This document shows positions 25,139 through 34,343 of a stretch of 64,000 bases of DNA, piece by piece. Each line of letters opens with the position of its first letter. The stretch's first letter is position 1. Source of the stretch: an uncultured Clostridia bacterium (GTDB lineage: Bacteria > Bacillota > Clostridia > UBA1381); contig CAKSIJ010000015.1 of the NCBI GenBank assembly GCA_934462715.1, positions 1-64,000 of the forward strand. The letters are read 5' to 3'. Under the pieces are notes generated by a model that saw only the letters and a list, made by a program, of their open reading frames with translations, did no database searches and had not been told where the DNA came from. Both the position numbers and the translations under genes were made by a program.

Positions 25139-26206
25139 TCACAGCTCCTTTTTCCATGCTTCGATATTATCGGCAATAAACTTATCGTCATTTAAATGCG
25201 GATACGCCCTGTAAACACGGTCAATTTCCTCCGCCTGTCCCTTTGACAGCGTTTCCTCAGGGTTTAAACAATAAATATTTTTCATGAGTCCCTGTCGGCG
25301 CAAAACCTCATGAAGCCCCGGTATACAACCCGAAAAATTATTTGCCGTATCAAAAAACGCACCGTTTGAATCGGTTACCTGTGCCGCCAATGTGAGCATT
25401 TCCTTTGATACTGCTTCCTTACCCTTTTCCTCTTTTATCCGATTGAATATCTCAACCGCCTTTTTCGTCCATACCGACCAGTGACCGAGCAAGCCGCCGT
25501 CAAAGCCTCTTTTTACCGTTTTGCCGTTTTTATCAAATGAATATTCCGTCAGTAAATCTATGACTATATTATCGTCGTTTCCTGTGTAGAGAGTTATCTC
25601 GCCGCTCCTTTCGGACATTGCCGCCGCCCTTACCACATCAAGAGTCTGGTATCTGTTAAAGGACGCACACTTAATTGCGGCAACATTTTCGGTTGCGCAG
25701 ATTTTCTCCCAATAATCATAACTAAACACGCGCCCGTCGACTGCTGTTTGCAGGTAAAAGCCTATAACCGGCATTATCTCCGCCACTCTTGCGGTTCTTT
25801 CAATAAGCTCCGCTTCACTTAAGCTGTTCAGTCCTCCCGGGCTTAATAAAACAGCGTCATATCCGTACTTCTTCGCCGTTTCCGCTTCCCTAACCGCCTG
25901 TTCCGCTGCTCCGCACACACCGGCAACCTTTACTATGACCTTATTATTCTTCTTTTCAAAGCCGTCTATTTCCTCCGAAACAATTTTAAGTATCGGATCA
26001 AACAAAGCAATTTCCGGCTTTCTTATTTCAAACTGCGTTGTATGTACTGCCGTTGCTATGCCTCCGACGCCGCAGTTTAAATAGTATTTCATCAAAAGAC
26101 GGATTCCTTTTTCGTCTATTTTCCTGTTTTCGTCAAGCACCAGCGGCGTTGCCGGAATTACAGTACCTTTTTTCAAAATTCCAAGTGCTTTTTCATGTCT
26201 GTTCAT
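25139..26206 (-). CDS. Dihydrodipicolinate synthase / N-acetylneuraminate lyase family protein
   Basis: A 355-residue TIM-barrel aldolase of the DapA/NanA superfamily. GVGGIATAVHTTQF replaces the usual GTTGE region, GFYLQ fits the tyrosine position, and the Schiff-base lysine is in VAAIKCAS. It is longer than DapA (about 290) because of a C-terminal extension. A role in cleaving a 2-keto acid or keto-deoxy sugar is more likely than lysine synthesis, given the catabolic context. The ATG at 26206 has AGGAG 8 nt upstream; an in-frame start at 26266 would overlap the previous gene and is rejected. Confidence 0.85.
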   Translation of the reverse strand: MNRHEKALGILKKGTVIPATPLVLDENRKIDEKGIRLLMKYYLNCGVGGIATAVHTTQFEIRKPEIALFDPILKIVSEEIDGFEKKNNKVIVKVAGVCGAAEQAVREAETAKKYGYDAVLLSPGGLNSLSEAELIERTARVAEIMPVIGFYLQTAVDGRVFSYDYWEKICATENVAAIKCASFNRYQTLDVVRAAAMSERSGEITLYTGNDDNIVIDLLTEYSFDKNGKTVKRGFDGGLLGHWSVWTKKAVEIFNRIKEEKGKEAVSKEMLTLAAQVTDSNGAFFDTANNFSGCIPGLHEVLRRQGLMKNIYCLNPEETLSKGQAEEIDRVYRAYPHLNDDKFIADNIEAWKKEL

Positions 26207-26240
26207 TGCTTCTGCTCCTTTTTGCAAACATTTTCGGTTA

Positions 26241-27257
26241 TTAATAATTTCCTTTTCTTTCTTCAAAATGAGTAGGCTTGTTCAAGCTTCTTCCGCCGTC
26301 AAGTATCCATTCCGCCTGCCACCGTATAAGTGTTTTTGCCGATACACTCGGATAGCCGAAAAGCTCCGCCGCAAGCGACGCGTCATTTAAGTAAGCGTCA
26401 GTTCCGTTATCATTTTCAAAAATAGGTTCTTTTCCGAGATAACCCCCAAGCTCCTTTGCTGCCTTTTCAATCGACACAGTTTCGGGTCCTGTTACGTTTA
26501 CAATTTTAGCCGGCGATTCCGCATACAAAAGTCCTCTTAACGCAATTTCATTAGCGCTTCCCTGCCATATAAAATTAAAGCATGGGGTTGAAAGGCTTAT
26601 CGGCTCACCCTTGATAATTTTTTCGGCAAGGTCATATAAAACTCCGTAACGCAGGTCAACCGCAAAGTTTAACCTGTATGTAAATACTTTTGTGCCGTAT
26701 GCGTTCGCCGCATATTCAAATGCACGCTCTCTTGCAAGACAGCTCATTGCATATTCGCCGTTTGGAAGCGGTCTGCAATTCTCATCACAGCCGCCGCCAG
26801 CAACCGGTGTAATCGGATAGATATTTCCCGAAGAAAATACAACTATTCTTGACTTTTTAAACTTGTCTGCCACAAATGCCGGCAGTGTTGCGTTCATTGC
26901 CCACGTCTGCCATTCGTTTCCGTTTGTTCCGAACTTTTTGCCCGCCATGTATATAACATTCTCACATTCGGGAAGAGCATACAGTTTTTCTTTATCAAGC
27001 AAGTCCGTCTTGATAACCTTAACTCCGTTGTCCTCCATAAACTTTACGGCGATTTCGTCACTTCCCCTTGACACTCCGATTATCTGTTTGTCAAAGCCTG
27101 CCTTTTCGGCGGCTTTCTTTGCAAGCACGCAAAGCGTAGGTCCCATTTTTCCGGCAGCGCCGAGAACCATAATATCGCCTTTTATTTTTTTCATATCCTC
27201 AATCAGCTTTTCTGACGGTGTTGTCAGCATTTCATTTAACTTTTCCTCTGTCCACAT
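26241..27257 (-). CDS. NAD-dependent epimerase/dehydratase (extended SDR) family protein
   Basis: A 338-residue SDR. The Rossmann motif is IMVLGAAGKMGPTL, the strand VVFSSGNIYP provides the Ser, and the YxxxK position is replaced by YAMSCLARERA, so the Lys is missing from the canonical triad. That makes catalysis by the usual mechanism uncertain. The ATG at 27257 has AAAGGAA 12 nt upstream; a TTG at 27284 reads through that SD. It sits mid-operon, 34 nt before the DHDPS-like gene. Confidence 0.8.
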   Translation of the reverse strand: MWTEEKLNEMLTTPSEKLIEDMKKIKGDIMVLGAAGKMGPTLCVLAKKAAEKAGFDKQIIGVSRGSDEIAVKFMEDNGVKVIKTDLLDKEKLYALPECENVIYMAGKKFGTNGNEWQTWAMNATLPAFVADKFKKSRIVVFSSGNIYPITPVAGGGCDENCRPLPNGEYAMSCLARERAFEYAANAYGTKVFTYRLNFAVDLRYGVLYDLAEKIIKGEPISLSTPCFNFIWQGSANEIALRGLLYAESPAKIVNVTGPETVSIEKAAKELGGYLGKEPIFENDNGTDAYLNDASLAAELFGYPSVSAKTLIRWQAEWILDGGRSLNKPTHFEERKGNY

Positions 27258-27299
27258 AGCTAATAACCGTTCCTTTCCACACAAATTAATTCTATAATT

Positions 27300-28586
27300 T
27301 TAAGAATTTATATATTTAAAATATTCTTCTTTCGTCATCATAGGCTCAAACTGTTTTTTTATTTTTTTCGCTTTTTCCGCTCCGTTTGTCAAAAGCATTG
27401 CAGCGGTACACGCAAGAATCTTTGCCGCAGTCACATAAGCGGTTTCTTCGACCGATATTTTAAATTCACCGCTGTGAAGCTTTCCCGAAAATCCGCCGAT
27501 TGACGGCTGTATTACCGGAATCAGTGCACTCAAATTTCCCATATCGGTAGAGCCTGTAATTTCTTTTCCTTTGACTATATTTTCTTTGCCTATTATTCTT
27601 TCAGCCGCACATTCCATGACATTTGAAAGTTCTCTGCTTTCCATAAGCGGAAAATATCCCGGCAAATATTCGATTTCGGCAGTTGCTCCGATCATTTCGC
27701 AAGCACCCTTAACGGAGCGTGCCACAGCATTTTTCCCCTTTTCGATCGCTTCAAAGCTTGCACCTCTCACATACATTTCCATTATTACCTCATCGGGAAC
27801 AACATTCACAACATCTCCGCCCTTTGTGATAATCGGGTGTATTCTTATTCTGTCCTCATCTTTAAAGGTTTCTCTGTTTGAATGTATTCCCAGAATTGCC
27901 AGCGCTGCGGTATTCAGTGCATTAACTCCGTCATACGGCGTACTGCCGTGAGCCGCTTTTCCTCTGAAGGTTATTGTGCCTGCCGAAAATCCGAGGTTAT
28001 AGCCTTGCATATACAGCTTGCTTTTTGGCTCATCTGGTTGTGCGTGCAGCATTATTGCCATATCAATATCGTCAAACGCACCCTCCGCTATCAGCTGCTG
28101 TTTTCCGCTCATATATTCGATCCTGCCGTCATTTTTCAGCTTTTTTCTGTATTCAAGGTCGATAAATTCCTCTGCCGGCAAAGCCATAAAAATAACGTTG
28201 CCGTCAAGCTCTTTTATGATATTTTTAAGTCCGTATGCTGCGCCGAGCATTGCCGCAATCTGCGCATTGTGTCCGCAAGCATGAACTCTGTTTTCGCTGT
28301 CGGCGTCCGGGTGCTCCGAACATTTCAGTGCGTCCATTTCGCCGATTATACACACATTGATTCCGTGCTTCTTTTCCCCGATTCGCCCCTTAACCCCCGT
28401 TAATGCGCATGGGTATGTATATTTTATTCCAAGCTCGTCAAATACCTTTCTCACGGCTTCGGAGGCTTTTTCCTCGCAAAATCCCATTTCGGGATTTTTG
28501 TATATATATCGTCCTATGTCAATAATCTTTTCTCTGTTTTTATCAGCTTCATCGCATATACGCTTTATAATTTCACTCGTTTCCAA
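27300..28586 (-). CDS. M20-family amidohydrolase
   Basis: A 428-residue M20D-type metallohydrolase. The metal motif VHACGHNAQIAAML, catalytic PAEEF and MLHAQPDEP are present, followed by a dimerisation domain with GKAAHGSTPYDGVNA. Members remove acyl or aminoacyl groups from amides. In this cluster it might deacylate an N-acylated sugar or peptide (inference). It uses a TTG start at 28586 preceded by GAGGTGA and overlaps the upstream isomerase gene by 14 nt. Confidence 0.88.
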   Translation of the reverse strand: METSEIIKRICDEADKNREKIIDIGRYIYKNPEMGFCEEKASEAVRKVFDELGIKYTYPCALTGVKGRIGEKKHGINVCIIGEMDALKCSEHPDADSENRVHACGHNAQIAAMLGAAYGLKNIIKELDGNVIFMALPAEEFIDLEYRKKLKNDGRIEYMSGKQQLIAEGAFDDIDMAIMLHAQPDEPKSKLYMQGYNLGFSAGTITFRGKAAHGSTPYDGVNALNTAALAILGIHSNRETFKDEDRIRIHPIITKGGDVVNVVPDEVIMEMYVRGASFEAIEKGKNAVARSVKGACEMIGATAEIEYLPGYFPLMESRELSNVMECAAERIIGKENIVKGKEITGSTDMGNLSALIPVIQPSIGGFSGKLHSGEFKISVEETAYVTAAKILACTAAMLLTNGAEKAKKIKKQFEPMMTKEEYFKYINS

Positions 28587-29361
28587 CGCTTTTCACCTCT
28601 TGCATTGTCAGTAAATTCTTCATAATTTCCGTTTCGCCTTTCAATTCGTCAAAGGCTTCGTTTCTCAAAAACTCAAACAGCATACAAACGTCAATATCGC
28701 TTTGTTTCAGTATTTCGATAATTCTTTTCCAAAATTCTTCTCCGTTTCTCTCTTTCAGAGAATATCTGTTTATATCTTTATCAACATTGAAAACATGAAT
28801 CATTTTAAGATACGGCAAAAAAGCTTTCAGCGTTTCGCAGTTTTCCTCACGGCTTATCCATGGGTCATATTGGTAATACATTCCCAAATTTTCCGCCCCG
28901 ACATCTGATATCACTCTCAATGCAGCGTCCTTTGTATCGGTCAGCGAATCGTTGTGATATTCAAAAGCTACGGTCAAATTGTATTTTTCGGCGATTTTGC
29001 ATATTGCTTTCACTTCGTCAATCAGAGCTTTGTATTCCCGTTTGCTCAAGTCCCTGTGTGACTTGCTGCCGCCCCATATTCTTATTATCGGCGCATTTAA
29101 TGCCTGTGCGGTTTTTGCATATTCTTCAAATTCATCAATTCCGGTTTCTCCGAGCCTGTAGTATGAGCCGTAAGAACAAACGGTGATACCGCTGTTTTCG
29201 GTAATTTTCCTTACCCTCTCAGCCTGCTTTAAATCCCCCGGCTTTACATGAACATCGCTTCCCCATTCTATTGCGGACAATCCGCACGTTTTACAGTATT
29301 CGACTATTTCCTTCGCACTTTTGCTTCTGAATGTTACCGATGTCAACCCCAATTTAAGCAA
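28573..29361 (-). CDS. Sugar phosphate isomerase/epimerase (xylose isomerase-like TIM barrel)
   Basis: A 262-residue AP-endonuclease-2-type barrel. Glu in VAFEYHNDS, Asp in YYQYDPW, His in MIHVFNV and Glu in MLFEFL provide the expected metal ligands. It probably isomerises or epimerises a keto sugar. No ATG fits: TTG at 29361 lies 8 nt after a perfect GGAGG (29370-29374), so a TTG start is assigned. It is the first gene of the six-gene operon leading to GH125. Confidence 0.87.
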   Translation of the reverse strand: MLKLGLTSVTFRSKSAKEIVEYCKTCGLSAIEWGSDVHVKPGDLKQAERVRKITENSGITVCSYGSYYRLGETGIDEFEEYAKTAQALNAPIIRIWGGSKSHRDLSKREYKALIDEVKAICKIAEKYNLTVAFEYHNDSLTDTKDAALRVISDVGAENLGMYYQYDPWISREENCETLKAFLPYLKMIHVFNVDKDINRYSLKERNGEEFWKRIIEILKQSDIDVCMLFEFLRNEAFDELKGETEIMKNLLTMQEVKSVGNE

Positions 29362-29394
29362 AATTAAAACCTCCTTGCCGTTTTAAACCAATTT

Positions 29395-29422
29395 ATTATA
29401 TCATTTTTATCGGTTAATTCAA
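29395..29422 (-). promoter_or_regulatory. Promoter of the six-gene catabolic operon
   Basis: TTGAAT (29422-29417), a 16-nt spacer and TATAAT (29400-29395) on the minus strand, about 35 nt upstream of the TTG start. Confidence 0.75.
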
Positions 29423-29439
29423 ACACTTTCATAAATTCA

Positions 29440-29468
29440 TGCAACAAAAAAGCACTTTTGCAACAAAA
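29440..29468 (-). promoter_or_regulatory. Paired direct repeats, candidate AraC-type activator site
   Basis: TTTTGTTGCA occurs twice in the same orientation (29468-29459 and 29449-29440, minus strand), start to start 19 nt or about two helical turns, ending 17 nt upstream of the -35. This layout is typical for AraC-family activators. Confidence 0.55.
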
Positions 29469-29550
29469 CAATACTCTTTATTAATGAAATGTTAACGGTA
29501 CTTTTTACTGTTTATTAAATTATCCAAGCAATTGTCTGTATGTCATATTC

Positions 29551-29586
29551 AAAAACAAGCAGGAATTGAATAACTCCAATTCCTGC
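29551..29586 (-). terminator. Terminator of the 13-gene polysaccharide operon
   Basis: GCAGGAATTG and CAATTCCTGC form a perfect 10-bp stem (29559-29586), followed on the minus strand by a T-rich tail, 23 nt after the stop of the last gene. Confidence 0.9.
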
Positions 29587-29608
29587 CGCTTTTGTTTTAA
29601 AAAGTCAC

Positions 29609-32600
29609 TCAATCCTCACTGAAAATATACACTGTATGCAAACCGCCGCCGGCGAGATCAAACAATGCTCTCGAGCATTTTGAACCTGCCTGCTTATAGG
29701 TTCTGAGGTCCGCCTTTGAACCGTTTTCAATTGTATATCCGTTCTTTGTCTTGTGAATAATCTTATATTTTGCTACGGAGGAATCATAGTAATTATATGA
29801 ATAATTAATCTTATCCGGTGTTCCGTTAAAATGTTCTCTAAGATTTTCGCTTGTAAGCTCCAGCAATCCCTCTCTGTCCTGATATACATAACCGTACATC
29901 CACATCTGGTGGTTTGAGGGTTCTCCGGGGACCTTAGCCAATCCGGACACGCCAGCTTCAGAATATCCTATCGGATTGGTTTTTGTAGGTATTGTTGCAG
30001 TGTCATGTGTAAATCCGGTAGTTCCCGGTATATTTCCGAGCGTTGAAATGGTGTGCTCATGACCTGCCGGGCATGAAGTAAGATTATATTCAGGCTTATT
30101 TCTGTCCTCATATGCAGGGTGACTGAGCGAACACCATGCAGGATTTACACCATCTGCGTCAAAAAACAATCTTACTCCGCTTACTGTATTGTCAATGCTG
30201 TCGAATACCACATGAACAAAATCTCCCGGCGACACCGTCATATTGACCGGTTCGTTGCACGCATTGAAAGCTTTGTCAAACAGCGATTTCCCGTCAGTTT
30301 CATTTTCCGCAAACACCTCCGTGGTAGTTTCTCCGTCGCTTATAATAAGCTTAACGCCCGGTTCATCGTCATTGTTAATCGTTTCTTCGCGATCAAGTAC
30401 TATACCGGTAGTCATTTTTGCAAATCGTACATTAAATCCAAGTGCTTCGCTTGTCTTGTATATAATGGCAACCTTTGCATACGGCGAATCCGAATCAAAG
30501 CTGTAAAGCTTAAATAGGTAGCTGCCCTCTCTGATCGAATTATAGCTCGTTGTCGAATAATAATTCAATTCTGTTCTGTCGGTAGGCACCTGCAATATTT
30601 TTGTGTTTGCGTTAATATAATACTTTCCGCCGAATGAATACGCTCTTTGTCTGTAAAGCAGATTTCCTTTATAGTTTGCCGATGCGGGCTGATCGTTTGA
30701 TGCAAGCACCATTTTCAAAGCATCGGAATCCTTTGAGCTTTCATTTCTTGCAGCTTCGATTTTTTTGATTTTTCCGTCACTGTCAAAAACAATCTTTGCC
30801 ACTCCGTCATAATCACTGAGCTTTTGCCGCAAACCCTCCGAAGACATTTTTACAGTCGAGCCGTTTTCATCAACCCAGCGAACCGCCGAGTCGGTATTTG
30901 CGGTCTTGACTCCGTTTGTATCAAGCGCATAATAGGTTAAAAGCAAGGCATCATTTTCTTCATCGATTGTATTTTTTATCAGATATACATATCCGTCAAG
31001 AGATACATCTCCGTCCGTAATCCACGCAACCTCACCGAACATATCGAGCACTGTCGCAACATCGGTATTTTTGCTGATAGCTGTTCCGATATATTTGTCA
31101 AAGTTTTTGGATAGCAAATATTCATCGTTTCCGATTTTTATATAATGTCCGTCATCTCTTGTGAAATCGCTTTTGATTTTCCCGCTGATTTTTTTATTCA
31201 CATAATACAGCTTGACATAATCGCCGTTACAGTAATAATTGACCGCACCCTCTCCGAGTTCTTCATACTTAATCGGCTGTCCATCAGCGTTGAGTATGCT
31301 GTACACTATCGGGTCGTTTGAATCGGTTTTTTCCAGAGATACCACGGAATCGCCATCCGCAATCAGGTTTACAAACTCTTTCTTTTTCGGGTGGACGGAA
31401 TCTATGTAGCCTGTAATAAATTCCTCAACAACCACTATATCAAAATCAAGCTTTTGCTTTTTGATAACTGTAATCGTACCATTTCCGATATTATCAAAGG
31501 TATCTGCATTATAGCCGGTAAGATATTTACCGTTATATATCATAACCGAACCGTTTTTTATCTTTACCCTTTTCTCAGCACTGCTTTTCTCGTCCGGAGT
31601 ATATGTAAAAGCATAATCATTGTACCCGGTCAGATCCTTATTGTTTATAACCGTAACATCATCACGTTTTGTAACCTCATAAGCAACAAGAGAATAATCG
31701 TCATCGGAATCCTTGTTCAGAAAGACTCTCAAATCTCTGCCTATAAAGTCACGGATATCTGTCATGCTTTCATCAAATGTAAAAGTCACCTCACCGATTT
31801 TCGCCGTAAATTCCTGTTCGGGTGCTTCTCCGTAAATTGAGGTTATATCGGTACTCAAAAGAGTTCCCTCAAGAGTATATACGCCGACAATGTCGTTAAG
31901 GAAATTCTTTGTATCGTTTTCCTTTTCATATATCGAAGGCATAAGTTTTATCGGAAAGGAATTGTAAATCAGGGTTGCCGCGTCCATTCTTGACATCGGA
32001 GAAGTACCCGATGCCGTAATGCTGTTATGCAGATCATTCTGATTTGCAATGGCGAGATAACCGTCGGGGTATCCGCCGAGCTTATCGGCATACCGAGTAT
32101 AACCGCACACCGACAGAATGATTTTAACCGCCTCATTATAGGTTACGGTATTATCCGGCTTAAATTCGTTATTTCCGTAGCCGGAAATTATTCCGAGCTC
32201 TTTCATCGGCTTTAAGTATTCATATGCCCAGTGATCCTCGCCGACATCCTCCCACAGACCCTTGCTTACCGTTGTTGTTCCATCCTCACTTTGCTCCGTT
32301 TCGGGGTATATCAGAGTCAAATCATTTGAATTTGATCCAAGGAAGAAGCTGCGCCAGTTAAAGCCGTCCGAATCGCCCGTCTCGCCGTTTCCGCTTCCGG
32401 CAGAACCGTTCAGGGATTTAATCGACTTGTAAATCAAGGTTACAAATTCGGCTCTTGTAACAGCCTGCGACGGTTTAAAGCTTCCGTCCTCATAGCCGTT
32501 CATTATTCCAAGCTTTGTGAGTATATCGGCAATTCTCGTTTCATTTGTGTTTTCCGGCATATCGGTATATTCCGCAAACGCTCCGGCATTTCCCAAAGCG

Positions 32601-32641
32601 ATTGCTGCGGAACATATAAGTGCAAAAATTCTCTTTTTCAC
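29609..32641 (-). CDS. Large secreted SLH-domain protein
   Basis: A 1010-residue protein with signal peptide (1-23, ending AFA). N-terminal SLH units lie at about 25-80 and 125-180, with a third degenerate one to about 235. They show the hallmark GYEDGSFKPSQAVTRAEF and GYGNNEFKPDNTVTYNEA. The remaining ~770 residues, rich in beta-strands, match no family I know. SLH domains bind pyruvylated secondary wall polymers, placing this protein on the surface. It starts with GTG at 32641, 7 nt after GGAGGG and 3 nt after the previous stop. Its role in the PUL is unknown. Confidence 0.85.
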   Translation of the reverse strand: MKKRIFALICSAAIALGNAGAFAEYTDMPENTNETRIADILTKLGIMNGYEDGSFKPSQAVTRAEFVTLIYKSIKSLNGSAGSGNGETGDSDGFNWRSFFLGSNSNDLTLIYPETEQSEDGTTTVSKGLWEDVGEDHWAYEYLKPMKELGIISGYGNNEFKPDNTVTYNEAVKIILSVCGYTRYADKLGGYPDGYLAIANQNDLHNSITASGTSPMSRMDAATLIYNSFPIKLMPSIYEKENDTKNFLNDIVGVYTLEGTLLSTDITSIYGEAPEQEFTAKIGEVTFTFDESMTDIRDFIGRDLRVFLNKDSDDDYSLVAYEVTKRDDVTVINNKDLTGYNDYAFTYTPDEKSSAEKRVKIKNGSVMIYNGKYLTGYNADTFDNIGNGTITVIKKQKLDFDIVVVEEFITGYIDSVHPKKKEFVNLIADGDSVVSLEKTDSNDPIVYSILNADGQPIKYEELGEGAVNYYCNGDYVKLYYVNKKISGKIKSDFTRDDGHYIKIGNDEYLLSKNFDKYIGTAISKNTDVATVLDMFGEVAWITDGDVSLDGYVYLIKNTIDEENDALLLTYYALDTNGVKTANTDSAVRWVDENGSTVKMSSEGLRQKLSDYDGVAKIVFDSDGKIKKIEAARNESSKDSDALKMVLASNDQPASANYKGNLLYRQRAYSFGGKYYINANTKILQVPTDRTELNYYSTTSYNSIREGSYLFKLYSFDSDSPYAKVAIIYKTSEALGFNVRFAKMTTGIVLDREETINNDDEPGVKLIISDGETTTEVFAENETDGKSLFDKAFNACNEPVNMTVSPGDFVHVVFDSIDNTVSGVRLFFDADGVNPAWCSLSHPAYEDRNKPEYNLTSCPAGHEHTISTLGNIPGTTGFTHDTATIPTKTNPIGYSEAGVSGLAKVPGEPSNHQMWMYGYVYQDREGLLELTSENLREHFNGTPDKINYSYNYYDSSVAKYKIIHKTKNGYTIENGSKADLRTYKQAGSKCSRALFDLAGGGLHTVYIFSED

Positions 32642-32644
32642 CTA

Positions 32645-34327
32645 TTAACCCTCCTTTGCTTCAAGCTGTCCGAGAATATTGGCAAGCATAACCGCCGCCT
32701 GCGCTCTTGTACAACTTTCCGACGGCTTGAAATAACCGTTATCGTCACCGTGCAGTATTCCCGATTTTACAAGTTTTTCGGTAGCTTCTGCGGCATATTC
32801 CGCAATATCAGCCTTATCCTCAAAATTAATCATTTCTTCGTTCTGAGAAAACTCAAATCCGGCAGCTGCCGCAGCACGCGTCATCATAACGGCCGCGTCC
32901 TGTCTTGTGATTGAATCCTCCGCTCCGAAATAACCGTTTCCGTAGCCTTTGGCAATATCAAGCGCCGAAGCCGTTTTTACAACGTCATAGTACCACTTTT
33001 CGGCTGTAACGTCCTCAAAGCTTATATCCTCCGCATTTTCCGCTTTCAGATCAAATACAGAGATAAGCATTTTCAGAAATTCCGCTCTTTTAACGGTATC
33101 TGACGGCGCAAACGTGTTTTTATCTCTGCCGTTAACAATACCCTTTGATACAAGCTTTTCAATAGATTCTCTTGCCCATTCGGTATTTTCGTCAATATCG
33201 TTAAAGGAAATTTCCTCCTTTTCGGGTGTTACGGGATAATTCTGAGAATAGTTTCCGCTCTTACCGCCTGTTGCCGTGTTACCTTTGCTATTGCCGCCTG
33301 TGCCGACATCACCCCTGGAATCGTCCTTGGACGTACCTGTAGCATTTAAAAGCTTTTGAATATCCCGTTTCTCCCATTCGCTGCCGTTTATCAGCGAAAG
33401 GTCGATTGCGTTACCGCTTGTTTTGCTGTAATTTGTAAGATCAAATCCGTTTACCGCATTATTATCATTAAGTATAGTCTTGATATGCGATGTACCGCTG
33501 TTTTTATTGTACTTTATTGCGGCGATGGTCGTATTGTATATAAATGCTTTTTTCATTGTATCAAGATCCTTAAAGGATTGATTCTCCATTTTTTTAAATA
33601 CTTCCGTTCTGCCGCTGTCCTTGATTGAGCTGTTGTAAAGACTGCTTGCCGAAACGTTATAATCCTTATCAATGGTATCAAATCCGAGTGTTTTCTCATC
33701 TATTATATTACTGCCGTCAAGCAGCAAAGATGATTTTGACTCGTTCAAAGCCTGCATATAAGCATATGCCTTAACCATATCTCTCAAAGCGTCCGCGTCG
33801 TTTATCTTGTCCTTTTCGCTGAACAGCAGCTTGCCTGCAGCAAGCTTATCGGAAAGCTTGCCGTATACGGTGTCGCTTATGTTAAGTGCGTCGGCATTTG
33901 AATCGATTTTCTTTGCAAAATCCTCTGCGTTTGTCTGCGCCAGTATATCGCTGACTTTCTTTTTTATGTTATAAACATGGGTAAAGGTCGTTTCACGTTT
34001 TGCTCCGCCGGCTTCAACATATGCGGTATATTTGCTGCCGCCCATAGCCAAAGGGAATGAAAACTCAAATTTTCCGTCCTTAATCTTTACCTGATCCTGC
34101 TTCATCACATATCTGTCGTCAAACCGATCAAGGCTTCCGCCACCCTCCATGATTACCAGCACTGTTGCATAGGTATCGTTGCTGCTGTCAAAAAATCTGC
34201 CGTTGATTTTAACGCTGTCTGCGGAGTAATCGTAGTATGCACTGTCGATATACTCCGCTCCCGCTGTGCCGGAAAGGCACAGCAGGAGAGCAGCCGTAAT
34301 CAATGCTGTTTTCTTTAAATGTTTCAT
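32645..34327 (-). CDS. Secreted protein with three C-terminal SLH domains
   Basis: A 560-residue protein with a cleavable signal peptide (about 1-24). A beta-rich N-terminal domain (25-120) and a helical middle (about 125-320) are followed by a Gly/Thr/Ser/Asn linker and three SLH units (about 370-555), with GRDKNTFAPSDTVKRAEF, GYGNGYFGAEDSITRQDA and GDDNGYFKPSESCTRAQA. It is likely to tether or scaffold on the cell wall. No catalytic motif was seen. It lies 16 nt downstream of the beta-helix gene and is cotranscribed with the next SLH gene. Confidence 0.88.
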   Translation of the reverse strand: MKHLKKTALITAALLLCLSGTAGAEYIDSAYYDYSADSVKINGRFFDSSNDTYATVLVIMEGGGSLDRFDDRYVMKQDQVKIKDGKFEFSFPLAMGGSKYTAYVEAGGAKRETTFTHVYNIKKKVSDILAQTNAEDFAKKIDSNADALNISDTVYGKLSDKLAAGKLLFSEKDKINDADALRDMVKAYAYMQALNESKSSLLLDGSNIIDEKTLGFDTIDKDYNVSASSLYNSSIKDSGRTEVFKKMENQSFKDLDTMKKAFIYNTTIAAIKYNKNSGTSHIKTILNDNNAVNGFDLTNYSKTSGNAIDLSLINGSEWEKRDIQKLLNATGTSKDDSRGDVGTGGNSKGNTATGGKSGNYSQNYPVTPEKEEISFNDIDENTEWARESIEKLVSKGIVNGRDKNTFAPSDTVKRAEFLKMLISVFDLKAENAEDISFEDVTAEKWYYDVVKTASALDIAKGYGNGYFGAEDSITRQDAAVMMTRAAAAAGFEFSQNEEMINFEDKADIAEYAAEATEKLVKSGILHGDDNGYFKPSESCTRAQAAVMLANILGQLEAKEG

Positions 34328-34343
34328 ATAAACAATGTCCTCC

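Noticed and set aside
29440..29468. CRISPR repeat
   Set aside because: Only two 10-bp copies, at a promoter; an activator site is the simpler reading.
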